Origin: Fragilaria crotonensis
Taxonomy: Eukaryota > Bacillariophyta > Fragilariophyceae > Fragilariales > Fragilariaceae
Assembly: GCA_022925895.1 (NCBI GenBank)
Contig: JAKSYS010000031.1
Coordinates: forward strand, 62,001 to 126,000
Direction of reading: 5' to 3'
Length of the DNA stretch: 64,000 bases
The position numbers were made by a program, and so were the translations under genes. The notes beneath the pieces were generated by a model. It did not search any database. It was given only the letters and a program-made list of their open reading frames with translations, and was not told where the DNA came from. Below, piece by piece: positions 10,389 to 21,934 of the stretch; positions within the stretch are counted from its first letter, which is position 1; every line of letters begins with the position of its first letter.

Positions 10389-11622
10389 CTTTGTTGTTCA
10401 AACGATGAGTTTGTTACCTGGAGACGGACTTAAATGAGAACACAATTCTTGTGTCGCTACGGATTGAACGCAGCAAATTAATACCACAAACGTAGAAATC
10501 AACAATAAAAAATTCTGGCGCGGCAATGAAAGGCCATGCGTGCGCAAATTCTCTGAGTCTCATGTTCGCAACATGAAAAGGGCATTTTCATGTTGAGTTG
10601 GCCATGTTCTTCCCCTCTGCGCACGCTTTCAGCAAAGGTTCAGCTTCGATTTCGAAGCTGAGTACCGGAGACAGAGGGTGCGACAACAGGATTTCACCGT
10701 CTTCTTGAAACCAAGCTGACAACGTGTGCGTGCTTGGATTTTTCAGTTTGCTTAAACTCGCTAGTACTTGGAGCTCGGAGCATGGCACATAGCACATAGG
10801 ACATAGGAGACTCCAAAGTCTCCAAGTACAAGTAGCACATGCCCTGACATGGTGCGCGATGCAATACGAGTATATGTTACTCCGAGTACTTGTACAACTA
10901 CTATCGTACCAGTACAGATTACAGATTCTGTTTATTTTATGCGATCAGATGCGATCAGATGCGTACGACATATGCATAGTTCCGTTTTCCGTACTCGTCG
11001 TACTGTATGTAAGAACTCCAGTATCAGGAGGACACAGTACCACAGTATTTCACCAATCCTGGTAAACGGTAAACCTGACCTGGTCGTCTTGTACTCCGAG
11101 TAGGTTAGTACCAGTATGCTAGATAAAATGGAGTGCTCGTACCAGTAGAAGAATGTAAAGAACGTATGCAGCCTCTATCAGTATGTCTGTATGCAGAATC
11201 TGCGATGATGACAAATCTCGACTCCAGTACCAGGTACCAGGTACTGTACAGTACTCTACTGGCGTAGTATGTTTTATTTTACCGGAGTACTGTAGTACTC
11301 GGAGTGCTCTTCTGCCCTTCTTCTGAAATGACTTTATGACTGTGATGTCCATGCAAGGATTTTGATGACTCGAGACTCGATCTCGCCAGAGCCTTGTAAA
11401 TTGTTTACTCTGTATGAAGCTTTCACGACACAAAAAGGCATAGGAAGTATCCCCACAGCGACTATTCCTACGGTAGTACTGTACGACTATATGCATGTTG
11501 CCAGCTCTCACAAGCAACGAAAAACATCACAACGATCGCACGAACCCTTCTTGTGGTGTGGGGTGTGGTCATAAATTCTATCCGATCGAATCTTTCGAAT
11601 AGCTCAGAATAGATTGTTGATC
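10389..11622. other. Intergenic stretch, GTAC-rich
   Basis: No gene supported. A near-perfect hairpin lies at about 10639-10660 (TCAGCTTCGA, 2-nt loop, TCGAAGCTGA). Between 10865 and 11310 there is a dense field of GTAC words, including GTACTCCGAGTA at 11091. An 11-bp direct repeat (GCGATCAGATG) is at 10940-10961. Confidence 0.5.
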
Positions 11623-12518
11623 ATGAAGTTGTACTACATTCCTCCTTGTAAGTTTTGTCATCAGCACACATGTGTTCCCTACCTTGCATCACTGACACAA
11701 TACCTCATCACAAAATCAAAACAACCATGTTTTCACTCTCCGAGTAGCCCCCAACTCTCAAGGACCTCTTGCCGTCGTCCGCGAGCTCGGAATTGATTGC
11801 GAATTGGTCAATGCCTATGGCAAAACCCGCACGCCCGAATACTTGGCCTTGAACCCATGCCATTGTGCACCCATGGTTGAAGTCGCCGATGGCATGGCCA
11901 TTTGGGAATCCGCGACCGTGATGAGATACCTTTGCAATGTTGCCGAGAACGGCGACAAGTTGTACCCAACTGATCCACTCAAGAGAGCTCAAATTGATCT
12001 CGCTCTCGACTGGCGTCAGACCTCGTTGTATCCATGGTAGGTACTAGTTGTTCTGTGCTGTGGACTTCGCCTTTGCGAATGAACGTGGGGAATGGATGTG
12101 CGTGCTTGGGTTGTATGTCGTTTTCTATCTATGACTCACGAGTTCACTATCTTGTTGCTGCATTTATAGCCTCCCTTCCATTGGCTACATTTGTTTCGGA
12201 ATGGATTGCGACGACGCAGTCGCAAAGGAAAAATTCAACGAATTGCTTGAGACTCATTTCAAGACGTTGACGGATTGGTTCCTAAAGGACACCAAGTTCG
12301 TCTTTTCCGACACTCCCACCATTGCTGACTTGTCCATCGCCCTGCCCCTCACTTTTATCAAGGCCCGCCACAACTTCTGGGAAGCAGTCCCAGAAAAAGT
12401 CAAGGAATACCACGAGGCCGTGAAGGCGTCCTTCCCCCACTCGGCGGAAGAGTTTGGCATCATCGAAAGCATGTGCACGAAGTGCGAACACCCCAGTGCC
12501 AAGTTGGAATTGGAATAG
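11623..12518 (+). CDS. Glutathione S-transferase, three exons
   Basis: The gene is exons 11623-11647, 11748-12036 and 12170-12518, coding 220 residues. Introns of 100 bp (GTAAGT..AG) and 133 bp (GTAGGT..ATAG) restore a continuous frame: MKLYYIPPSPNSQGP from exons 1 and 2, and TSLYPCLPSIGY across the second junction. The thioredoxin-fold N-domain has the Ser near residue 9-12 that activates glutathione in theta/delta-like enzymes, the ALNP turn, and WESATVMRYLC (the E-S pair that binds the gamma-glutamyl group). The all-helical C-domain has FSDTPTIADLSIALPL, the N-capping motif of GST cores. The enzyme conjugates glutathione to electrophiles in the cytosol. The class cannot be fixed by eye; theta/delta-like is likely. 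Confidence 0.88.
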
Positions 12519-13011
12519 AACATTCACTAATAGTGCTCTTACTAGGACAAGACCACAAGGGTACTGTCTTTGCTTTCATATCTGCGGAGCGGACACACTC
12601 GCGGCGGTCGCGGCAAATTGATAAGTCGCTGCAATGTACGAAAGAGCAACACGATAATTGCTTTAGAACATTTTGGTCGCAGTCTTTCTTGCTCATTCCG
12701 GAACGTTGAGTATGCACGTCATTCTTGTCGTCACTCCTTGACTTATCGCTCATCCATCGTCCATGGATCCCAAGCCCAAATCACAAAATTGCGCCGAGTT
12801 AAGATTCTCTGCCGTACTCGTTCCTGGTACTGACCTACAGGGACCAAGGACCGCTTATTCGATGTTCGAAGATTCGTGGCCTCTACTAGAGCTACTCGTA
12901 CCGTAAAGTAGCTAGAGTAGAGAGTAGAACGTCTAACGTACAGACCATTCATTTGTACTGTAGTACTGTAGAAATTGCTGTACGTATCAACAGTATTGGA
13001 CGGTACAGTAC
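12519..13011. other. Spacer downstream of the GST gene
   Basis: No gene seen. GTAC-rich words cluster at 12815-13010. The mosaic pseudogene locus begins at about 13012. Confidence 0.5.
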
Positions 13012-13218
13012 AGGACGAGTCAAGTCACACTTTCATAGATGTTAAGCTGTCGTCATGGGTCGGTATCATGGTGTAATGAAGATGATCAACCCTCCCAGTT
13101 TGATAATGAGGGTCGAACACGATGTTGTGCTAAAATAGCAGAATATTCTGCCAATGCTGTCATGACAACACTCGGCCTCGACGATCATTCTTCTATCGAC
13201 AACAGTGATGAAAACGTC
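13012..13218 (+). pseudogene. Truncated 5' copy of the 2OG-oxygenase-like gene
   Basis: About 200 bp that aligns colinearly with 21890-22065, the start of the gene at 21935-23272. Shared features include GTCGTCATGG at the start codon, the residues EGRTRC and AVMTTLG, and DDHSSIDNSD at the end. The frame opens MLSCRHG rather than MEVNLQF because of small indels at the start. Homology stops at about 13218, where sequence matching the 3' flank of the M50 gene (from 35911) begins. It codes for no domain and is a fragment joined to the pseudogene that follows. Confidence 0.8.
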
Positions 13219-13613
13219 GGTTAACGCACAGCCATTCTATAGAGGACCGTGTTAATTGGTAATGGTGTGAGACCACTTGGTGCGCAAAAGCGGCAACACA
13301 ATATGGGAGGAGAAGGAACAGTTTTATGAGTTGGTACTCATTTCGACTTTGGTTATAAAACAAGGATCGTGATCGTCATCGTTTCAAAAAAAAAAGATGT
13401 TCAGGTCTGGCCCTTTTGGTACTGTGACCTTCCCGGATGTGACGACGACAATATGTCCGGCAAAACGAGTGCTACGGGGCTCGAGGGGTTCTAATTTGCG
13501 AGAGAGGTAATCGTGTACAGTTCGATTAAACGGGAATCAACTTCATTAAAGGTGTCGACGGTCGCATGTTTGCAAGGCAATGGGTTTCTAGGGTTGTGAA
13601 TGATCGTCCTTCT

Positions 13614-15035
13614 CTATTTAGAAAAGAGCCGTTTGACATCGCCCACTGCAGTGCTGACACTGTGCAATAGGATGATAAGCCCAGCGGCGATGGTGATGAC
13701 TTCTTGCAGCTGTTTATCCATCTTGCGTTTCGATAAAGCCTCCACCAAGATGGAAACCATTCGACCTCCATCGAAAAAAGGTAAGGGAAGAGAATTGATA
13801 ACCGCCAGATCGACACTGGTGGCTGCCGCTAACCTACTTCACTTCCCATTTGAATCATTCCGATCGGACCCGACACTATCCAAGCCGATCCGCCACCTTT
13901 TCCAGGGATCATGGCCGACACAAGTTCAGAGAAATCTAAGACAGTCTCATACGTCATTTCTTTGACGGCTGATCCAGCTATCTTGCACGCTTCTCCAGCC
14001 GAATCGCTGCGAATTGTATCCGTTCGGCGAATGTTGGGTCCTAACGTGACACCAATAAACTTCACCTTGCCGTTAGACTTGGGTCGGATAGCCAAATCGG
14101 CGATGTGCTTCATGTTTGTCGTGTCACTGCTGGCCTTGAGCACCTGCAAATGCACCGCTTCACCTTCAGGTGTGGCTTGGATTATGACACCAAAATCGTT
14201 GATTGCTTTTTGCCACATTTGCACGGTCAGTGGCTTTGACGTTGCTGCAAGGGGCGTTCCATTAATTTTTAAAATGACATCGCCCTCTTGTAGGAGCCCC
14301 ACTGCCGCAGCATTTCCCGTCGGAGTAGCATCGACCCGAAGGCCAGGCTCCAAGACAGGTTTGGGAAGGCCACTTCCGACCGTAATTTGTCCAAAGTAAA
14401 TGCAAAAGGCCAAAAGGAGATTAAAAATGACGCCTCCGGCAGTGACAATGGCCCGTTCGGGCCAAGGTCTGTTCTGAAACAAATCTGGATCGTCATAGTA
14501 CTCGATTTCTGTGTGGGTTTTTAATTTGGGACCTAACTTCTTCCACAACGGACTGGCATCGAGAACCTTTTGCAAACGTTCCTGCTTTCGCCGCATCACA
14601 TCTTGGTCCGTCTCAAATCTCAGATTATCATTGTTATGCTCAGGTTGGGATGGTGTTTCGTTGTCTGCATCTTCCAACCATTTTGCAAGTTCGGCTAATT
14701 GCGCCTTCGTTGTGACGTAATGTTTTGGAAATCGGACATACCCGCCCAGTGGGAGGGCCCGGAGGGAAAAATCATTGCCAAAGGCCGTCCAACCGAGCAG
14801 TTTGGGCCCGAAGCCAATGCCAAATTCCTCCACCCTGATGCCCAAGGCTCGCGCCGTGAGGTAGTGACCGGACTCATGCACTAGAATGACAAAGGCCAAC
14901 ACTGCAATGGCTCCGACTGCGGATGCGATCCGTGACAGGTTCATGACGGCGTTTTGTGTTTTGCGTCGAGGATGTTGGGATTTTGTGAGGCAAGAAAGAT
15001 AGGATGACTACTGCGAGCAACGTGACTTGCACGGT
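13614..15035 (-). pseudogene. Chimeric M50 (site-2) protease pseudogene with astacin-type leader
   Basis: The body is a diverged copy of the plastid M50 protease at 36363-37946, starting at its residue 70. It keeps the HESGH zinc motif, the PDZ region and the GPIG segment. A net loss of about 31 bp near 13829 gives a stop after GSEVG, and the C-terminal metal motif (LPLPFFDGG) survives only in another frame. Upstream of 14990 the sequence instead matches the astacin gene at 6446-6486, coding its signal peptide: QVTLLAVVILSFLP here against QVTSVVVFILSFMP. The astacin ATG is GTG here, and 4 extra bases before the M50 body break the frame. An internal ATG at 14944 gives a 371-codon remnant. The 3' flank (13219-13510) matches 35911-36310. 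The plastid presequence of the parent is absent. Confidence 0.82.
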
Positions 15036-15239
15036 AAATTTTGGCTTTCCTTAATGGAAAATGCTGAAGTCGCGACTCTCATCGGATTGGAGGAAATTCA
15101 ATGAAACTTTAAGACGCAATTGTTCATGATGAGTCCGGCTTCCGTGTGCCACGATCTGAAACTGTGGCGCAAGACTAGAATTACAGTAAACAAATAAAAT
15201 CCGTTCTCCAGTGGTGTACTACGGTACTGGAGTAGATCT

Positions 15240-15826
15240 AGTCGAAGTACACGGCGTGATCAAGGCTGCGTACTAGTTCGTAAAAATCCGGGTTCGGTCA
15301 AACGTAGAGTTTTAATTCTAGAGTTGTTTAACTTATAAGCTTATTTTTAGGTTTCACTTTGAAGGAACCAATTCAATCCAGGTCCGATTGAATCTTGCAG
15401 ATCTACTTTCGCGAAGTTAGAGGGTTGTGGGAGTGAACATTCAAAGCCTTCATCCCACTGATAAGGGCATTGAAATGTCAGCTCCAACTCCGCCGTCACG
15501 AGCGAATTGACAGTCGCAACAACTGTTGCAACATGGCCAGACTTAGCCAACATGATGAGGGACACATGTTGGAAATTAGTTGGCACATGAAGGGAAATTG
15601 CAGTTGAATTGCACTGGGTTAATGTGGACAAATTGGTGTTGTAGAAAAGGAGGTTATGAGGGCGGAAAGCAGTCCGGGACAACTGTAGTTTTTGTACTGG
15701 CGATTCGCCGTATACAGTTGGCGTGAGAATCTTTGTATCCAAAGCCGGATGGGACTCAGCTGGCGGGGACGAAATTTCAACGTCAATAACGGCACAATAA
15801 CAGCTGTCAGCTGCTGTACCTTGACT
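15240..15826 (-). repeat. 3' LTR of the copia element
   Basis: 587 bp, directly repeated at 18846-19433. The ends are AGTC..GACT instead of the usual TG..CA. An open frame of about 160 codons runs through it on the minus strand from the LTR start to about 15347 (reading GTAADSCYCAVIDVE...), and the same frame is open in the other copy. Confidence 0.92.
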
Positions 15827-15967
15827 CTCCCTCTCATTCAATGAAACAAGAAATAGATTAGTGATGGTGTGGTGAAAATGTAGGACATGAACAATAAACA
15901 TATGGGCTTGCAGGATAAGAGGGAACACTCTTAAATCCACCCAACACAAGTGCGGCGGTGCCGCGTG

Positions 15968-18604
15968 TCACCAACCTTGAGCAAGCTTTCGAATGCGTTC
16001 GAAAACTTCTCGATTGAGGCCCTTGGTAAGGTAGTCGGCCAACTGGTCAGTGGTTGCAATCTTGAGCACTTCGACATCTCCGTTGCGGACGTGGTGCCAG
16101 AAGAAGTGCCACTTGACCAGGAAGTACTTGGTGCGATTAGTAATGCGTTGCTTGGTAGCAAGAAGCAGAGCACCATTGTTGTCTTCGAAGACTCGGCAGC
16201 GAATGGTAGACTTGAAGTCAGGTGGCAGAGTCAATTCCTTGCAGATTTCTCCAAGAAGATCACGAAGTGGCAACAGAGTCCTCATGCTTGCACTGAGAGC
16301 AGAGTACTCAGATTCCATTGTAGACAGGGAGATCTCTGTTTGCAGTTGAGACTTCCAGAGAATTGGACAACCTCCAAGGGTGATGATGTAGCCGGTGGGA
16401 CTTGGCGCTGGTGTCAGAATGATCAGGGTCACGACCATGGAGGCCAGCAAAGTCAGCATCAACATAACAATCAAGAGAGAGGTCTCCAGTGGAGTCACAA
16501 TAGTTCCTTTGTCAGCAGTGCGGTGCAAGTAGCGGACAATTGTTTTGATTGCCATGGCATGGCTCTTCTTGGGAGAATGATTGAACCTGGCAACTTGACT
16601 TACTGCAAATGTGATGTCTGGCCTTGTGTTTGTTGACAAGTACAAGAGCATTCCAACAATAGAGCGGTAGTTCCAGAACTCATCCATGGGTTCTCCATCA
16701 GGGTCAATCCCAAGGCATGCTTGCATAGCAGGAGTGTGGTTGGGGTTGCAGTCTTGAAGTCCTGTTGCCTTTATGATCTTCTGAATCAAACCCTTTTGTG
16801 TTAGAGTGACAGTGTTGGAGACTTCATCCTTGACAAACTTGATTCCAAGAAAATCAGTGAATGTGCCTTCACGAGTGAACTCCAAACCCAAATCAGTAAG
16901 ATCCTGGAACAGTTTGTCAAGATCCTTTTTGTTGGAGTAGGCAATCCCAAGATCATCAACATAGAGTACAATCATGATGGTCTTGTTGTACAAGAGGCAT
17001 GAGTCTGTGGCACTCTGCTTCAAACCTTGGAGGAGGAGTGCTTCACGAATGTGTTGATACCAAAGGCGGGGAGCAACCGAGAGGCCGTAGAGGCTCTTAA
17101 CAAGTCGTAGGCAGGTTCTTTGGTCACTTGGCTGATCAGACTTGAAGCCCCTTGGCATGTGGATCCAGACTGGGTCAGTTAGGTTGGCTTGGACAAAGGC
17201 ACTGCTGAAGTCAATGGAGCAAGTTTGCCATCCCAATGTTAGGGACAAGACAAGGAACAATCGAACTGAACTCCAAGCAACAACTGGGGCATAGGTTTCA
17301 GGTTCTCCTTCTTCAAGGTCGCCTCGAACACAGTAGCGCGCGCTTTGTACTTGGTGACTTCTCCATCTGGGGATCGCTTGCGCCGAAATACCCAAGTCCC
17401 TGGGAGAATCTTGGTCTTGGCTTCAAGGATACGCCTCCATCCACTTGGTCACATGCTCAATGTCAGCCATAGCTTGGTCAAAGCTCAGAGTGTCAGGATC
17501 AGATGCAGCTGCCTTGAAGGCAGTTGGGGAAAGGATGATTCCATTTTCCTCAAAGATCCAAGCACTTGGAGAGGCAAAGTATCCATGGCCTTGAGTGTTA
17601 TCGTATCCAAGGCGTTGTGGTGCTGCGCGAATGCGGTTGGACCGGCGCGGAGACGTTGGTGGCGGAGGCGACTTGACTGGTTGCTCGTCACGTGGTGAGT
17701 CAAGGGCGAATGCATTGTCTGGAACAGGACTCTCCCTCGTTTCAGACATTGGGGTCTGCTCCCGAACTGGGGAGAAGATTGGCTGATGAACTGGGGAGAT
17801 CGGGGTAGCTGGGACCTTGCGTGGCGTCTCTTCCTTGGCTTGTGAGCTGGAGTGTGGACGGCGTTGCAGAGGTGAAGTTCTGATGTCTGGCGTTGGAGGA
17901 GACTGGAGAGACCGAGGATCGATAGACTGCTCCCTCGTTTGAGACATCATGGGAGTTGGAGGCCTTGGAGTGAGCAATGGAGAGCTTGGCAATGGCTGTG
18001 GAACAGTTGGTGTCCTGGGTGGAGCCTCAGCCAAGGGAGGAACTGGGAGTTGTTCAATTGCAACAGCTTCATCCATGGAGGCAGCAACTCTTGTTTGGTT
18101 CTCATTGATGGCTTCTGTAGCTTGGGAGTCCATTCGCGCTTCCTCTGTAGCATCATTGTCGTCGTCGTCATCGAATGGGAACTGATATCTTGAGTCGCCA
18201 AACAAACGGGCCCAACGCGTTGTATTAAAATCCGGGAGGGCATCCACATTAGTAGCCACCGTTGCAAACCAATCGTCAAACACAATGTGATATTGGGGAG
18301 TGATGTACCCTGTCTCTGGATTCAAAACCAAGGGGACTGTGCTTGCATGTTTCTTGGAGAGCCCCATGTTGACACAGCGGATGGACCGAGGCTTCCAGCG
18401 AGGCAGCTTCTTTCCATCTGCAATGGTCTTCTCAAGAGCATACACAGGGCATCCCCACACATGCAGATCATGATACTTCCTTTGCTCCCATCTGGACTTG
18501 GTGAAGACATCACTTGGACAGAGACCTGTTGCCAAATCAGGAACATGGTTGTGAAGGAAGATAGCATGGGAGACTGCCATTGGCCAAAGTGTTGCATCAG
18601 CCAC
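15968..18604 (-). pseudogene. Copia pol remnant: integrase C-half, reverse transcriptase, RNase H
   Basis: The upstream segment (17423-18604) holds the C-terminal part of the copia integrase (HNHVPDLATGLCPSDVF, HVWGCPVYAL) and a Pro/Ser-rich linker. The downstream segment (15968-17395) holds reverse transcriptase (CSIDFSSAFVQA, catalytic VLYVDDLG) and RNase H (EDNNGALLLATKQRITNRTKYF, ADYLTKGL near the end). Between them, at about 17340-17425, the expected sequence EAKTKILPGTWVFRRK lies in a different frame after a TGA, so two compensating frameshifts break the polyprotein. Upstream of 18604 nothing resembles Gag, protease or the integrase zinc-binding domain. Confidence 0.9.
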
Positions 18605-18845
18605 ATCTGGCCAATGGCTTGGAAAGCAGATTCTTCAATCACTCAACAGATTGCTGGCTGCGTACTCGAGTTGGCAGAGAGCAATGAATCAGCCTAGTCT
18701 TGGGAAGACGTGGGGCTGTCGCAGGATCGCCGGAGGAGAGCGGCCTTGACGCGGAGCGTCACTTCCTTGGAAAGGAACTTGAAACAAGCTTGCCGGAGAC
18801 GAAAGTGCGTTAGAGGGTAAGTCTTATTATTGGGCAAAAATAACC

Positions 18846-19433
18846 AGTCGAAGTACACGGCGTGATCAAGGCTGCGTACTAGTTCGTAGAAATCCGGGTT
18901 CGGTCAAACGTAGAGTTATTAATTCTAGTGTTGTTTAACGTATGAGCTTATTTCTAGGTTTCACTTTGAAGGAACCAATTCAATCCAGGTCCGATTGAAT
19001 CTTGCGGATCTACTTTCGCGAAGTTAGAGGGTTGTGGGAGTGAACATTCAAAGCCTTCATCCCACTGATAAGGGCATTGAAATGTCAGGACCAACTCCGC
19101 CTTCACGAGCGAATTGACGGTCGCAACAACTGTTGCAACATGGCCAGACTTAGCCAACATGATGAGGGACACATGTTGGAAATTAGTTGGCACATGAAGG
19201 GAAATTGCAGTTGAATTGCACTGGGTTAATGTGGACAAATTGGTGTTGTAGAAAAGGAGGTTATGAGGTCGGAAAGCAGTCCGGGACAACTGTAGTTTTT
19301 GTACTGGCGATTCGCCGTATACAGTTGGCGTGAGAATCTTTGTATCCAAAGCCGGATGGGACTCAGCTGGCGGGGACGAAATTTCAACGTCAATAACGGC
19401 ACAATAACAGCTGTCAGCTGCTGTACCTTGACT
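18846..19433 (-). repeat. 5' LTR of the copia element
   Basis: 588 bp, the partner of 15240-15826. It begins and ends with the same AGTC..GACT and is followed at 19434-19438 by the target duplication GATCT. One base longer than the other LTR because of an extra A near 18918. Confidence 0.92.
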
Positions 19434-19438
19434 GATCT

Positions 19439-21934
19439 GTGTGCATATGCATACTCGACGAAGGTGCAAAAACCCTTCAACGAACTATCAGTACCTTCTG
19501 GGAAGTCCAGTTAAGAATTTTGCTCGAATCCCATTGGCCGAGTTAAGGATTTCTTAACTGGGGGTGTCTTCACTCTGAAATTTTCCTCGATGGAAGACTT
19601 CCGGAATGTGACATCGGGCAAACGGAACGGCAAGTTAAGCTCCCAGTTAAGGACAAAAGCGAGAATTCTCGATGAACGACGTCGATCACGATTTTTTTAG
19701 TTATATGATTACGCAGCATAGTATGTACTACAAGTACTCGTGCAAGCACTGTATCAAATACTGTAGAGAGAGTAATCCAGTATCCAGTACATAGATAGTG
19801 TTGCACCGAACATATCAAATACAGTACTCCAATACGCTAATACTTCACTCGGTACCATTTATATGAAATTATGAAGTGTATAGTCTATTAGTACTAATAG
19901 AACTCCAGCACTTCACTCCTAAAAATAGAATATAGTATTTGTGCCATTAGTACCATGAGTTCTATAAGTATTTTCAGTGGTGCAAAGTGGTACTGCTAGG
20001 ATCTACATAGCCACCCAACAGAGTGAATTTGGTCAAGAACCTTGGAAGTGCTTCCCATAGTAGCTTGGATGACCATCATTTCCAATGGACCCCAAAATAG
20101 GCCAATCTCCTTCAGAACCAAGGAGGTAGCATATCATGATTTGAAAAGAGGATTGCTCAATTATGTTTCCAATTGAGTTATTAAAATGCTTCTGGATATG
20201 AGTTAATAAAATACTTTGTCCGGAACTGAACCTATGTATAGAACTTATTTCATTTCTGGGAATTCTTGACCATAATGGTATTGCATTGGTCACAGCTCAT
20301 TGAAGAAAACGCCAATTGAGTCAAGATGAAGTGGAAATGACGCTCATTTTGTTGCTTGGTTTGCAAAAATGGATCCAAGAAGGCACAATGTGACCTTTGC
20401 TGCTTTGGGTACTAGCTAAGAGCATCAATCATGGCAGGAGCATTTAAATAAAGATTTTGCCTGCAGGCTGCTAGGGACATACTCCACCATAAGATACATT
20501 GACACTGTTCAGGCAAGGAAGCAAGCATGATCTGCACTACTTTGTATCAATTATGATGAACAACACAATGCATTATCATGATAATCTTTTATAATCGTGC
20601 AGCTGTGCTGGAGAAAGTGGAGAGGAGGGCAGGATGCTTTGTATGAAATGAAATACTTTACCACTCTGCTGTTGTTGACCCTTACTGTCACCAGAAGTAC
20701 TGCACAAACAATCAGAGACATCCACCTCCAGGAGTTGAAATCTGCACAACTCCTGCAGCCGACTGTTGAGTGCTTCTTTGCTTGTAGTATGAGCTCATGA
20801 TAGGCTTGATGCACAAAAACTGATTGCATGAACTTTACAATTACTACTATTGGCTGTAATGATCCACAAAATGACCAAGAGCAGCATAAAAATACAGTGA
20901 AGACAATAGAATTCAGCCAGACAGACTGCACTGCAGCAGCTAAAAGAACAAGTATTCTAGTAGGTCTCACAGATGAAGTTACAACAACCTTATATTGTCA
21001 GCAATATTTGAGTGATGCAGCACCACAAGAGAAGGAAGAAGCAATTCATCAACTCATGAGATTCCAAAGTTTGTGGTTGGATTTTGATATTCTTGACCAC
21101 CGTCCCAAATGCAATAAGTTCATCGCCAGAGATTAGTAGTACTAGTATGCAGCACTCCTTTCTATAAATGCAAACTGGAATGGTTCTTCACCACTGCCCA
21201 ATAGGGCATATGGTATATTCTTCTTTGCACCATTATTTATGCTCACCAAACTGGCATTACTACTCCTGACTATGGCCCAATCAACAACATCAGCATTGTT
21301 GCCATCCTCCTGCTTGCAACGCAGTCTAGTCCACTATTACATAGTACTAGTTCCTATCCGTCAGGACAAGATCAAGTAAGCAACCAGTAGTAGTTATTTT
21401 AGATTAAGGAAAAGGAAATATAGGGGATGCAAACAAAAATGAAATAAGAGGTGATTACTAACTAATTTGTTACGTGTGGTTTGTCTTGGATTCTGTAGAT
21501 TTGGTTCTGTAGGGGTAGAGGGTAGTACTCCGCTGCTGATAGTCAAGAGTCAAGAAGTTGTACTACAGTACTGGAGTACTCCGGTATTTGTCGTTGAGTC
21601 GTACCTCGTAGCACTCCGTATCAAGTGCTAGTACTGTATCCCTGCTTTTACGCATAAGTAGTACTTGTAGCTTGTAGTACAAGTACTCCCTGTTAATTAT
21701 ACACAGTACAGTGTCATATTGTCGTACTGCTGAATCTTCGTAATGTCGTATTGTCGTTATTTACCCTGTATCCTTCTTCGTGGAGCCTACAGACAACATA
21801 CCAAGTTAAGCATTTATCGATTTCAATCTTTTCCCCAGAGTACCTCCCTTAACCCAGAACGTACGGAATGACCCTTCCGCTACTGTAGTAGTAGGACTCA
21901 TCAAGCCAGATGGCTTCATTCATATCGTGTCGTC
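19439..21934. other. AT-rich gene-free stretch, possible unknown repeat
   Basis: About 2.5 kb with no recognisable protein. A stem-loop at 19507-19561 has 11-bp perfect arms (CCAGTTAAGAA and TTCTTAACTGG), and CCCAGTTAAGG recurs at 19641. From about 19990 to 21400 the base composition is clearly AT-richer than the flanking genes and the open frames are Cys-rich with no domain, so I would expect a non-coding repeat or decayed element. From 21520 to 21720 the GTAC-rich spacer style returns. Confidence 0.5.

Larger units (their letters stand above)
15240..19433 (-). mobile_element. Ty1/copia LTR retrotransposon, internally deleted
   Basis: A 4.19-kb element reading on the minus strand. It has LTRs of 587 and 588 bp (15240-15826 and 18846-19433) and a perfect 5-bp target duplication GATCT at 15235-15239 and 19434-19438. 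A purine tract (AATGAGAGGGAG on the minus strand) abuts the 3' LTR at 15827, and TGGTTATTTTTGCCC follows the 5' LTR as a candidate primer binding site. By eye the LTRs differ at about 11 substitutions and one indel, near 98% identity, so insertion was fairly recent. Gag, protease and the N-terminal half of integrase are missing, and pol is frameshifted, so it cannot move by itself. Confidence 0.93.

Noticed and set aside
15347-15949. A 200-codon minus-strand frame as an independent gene
   Set aside because: Most of it is LTR sequence repeated at 18846-19433; it is reported as an LTR feature instead.
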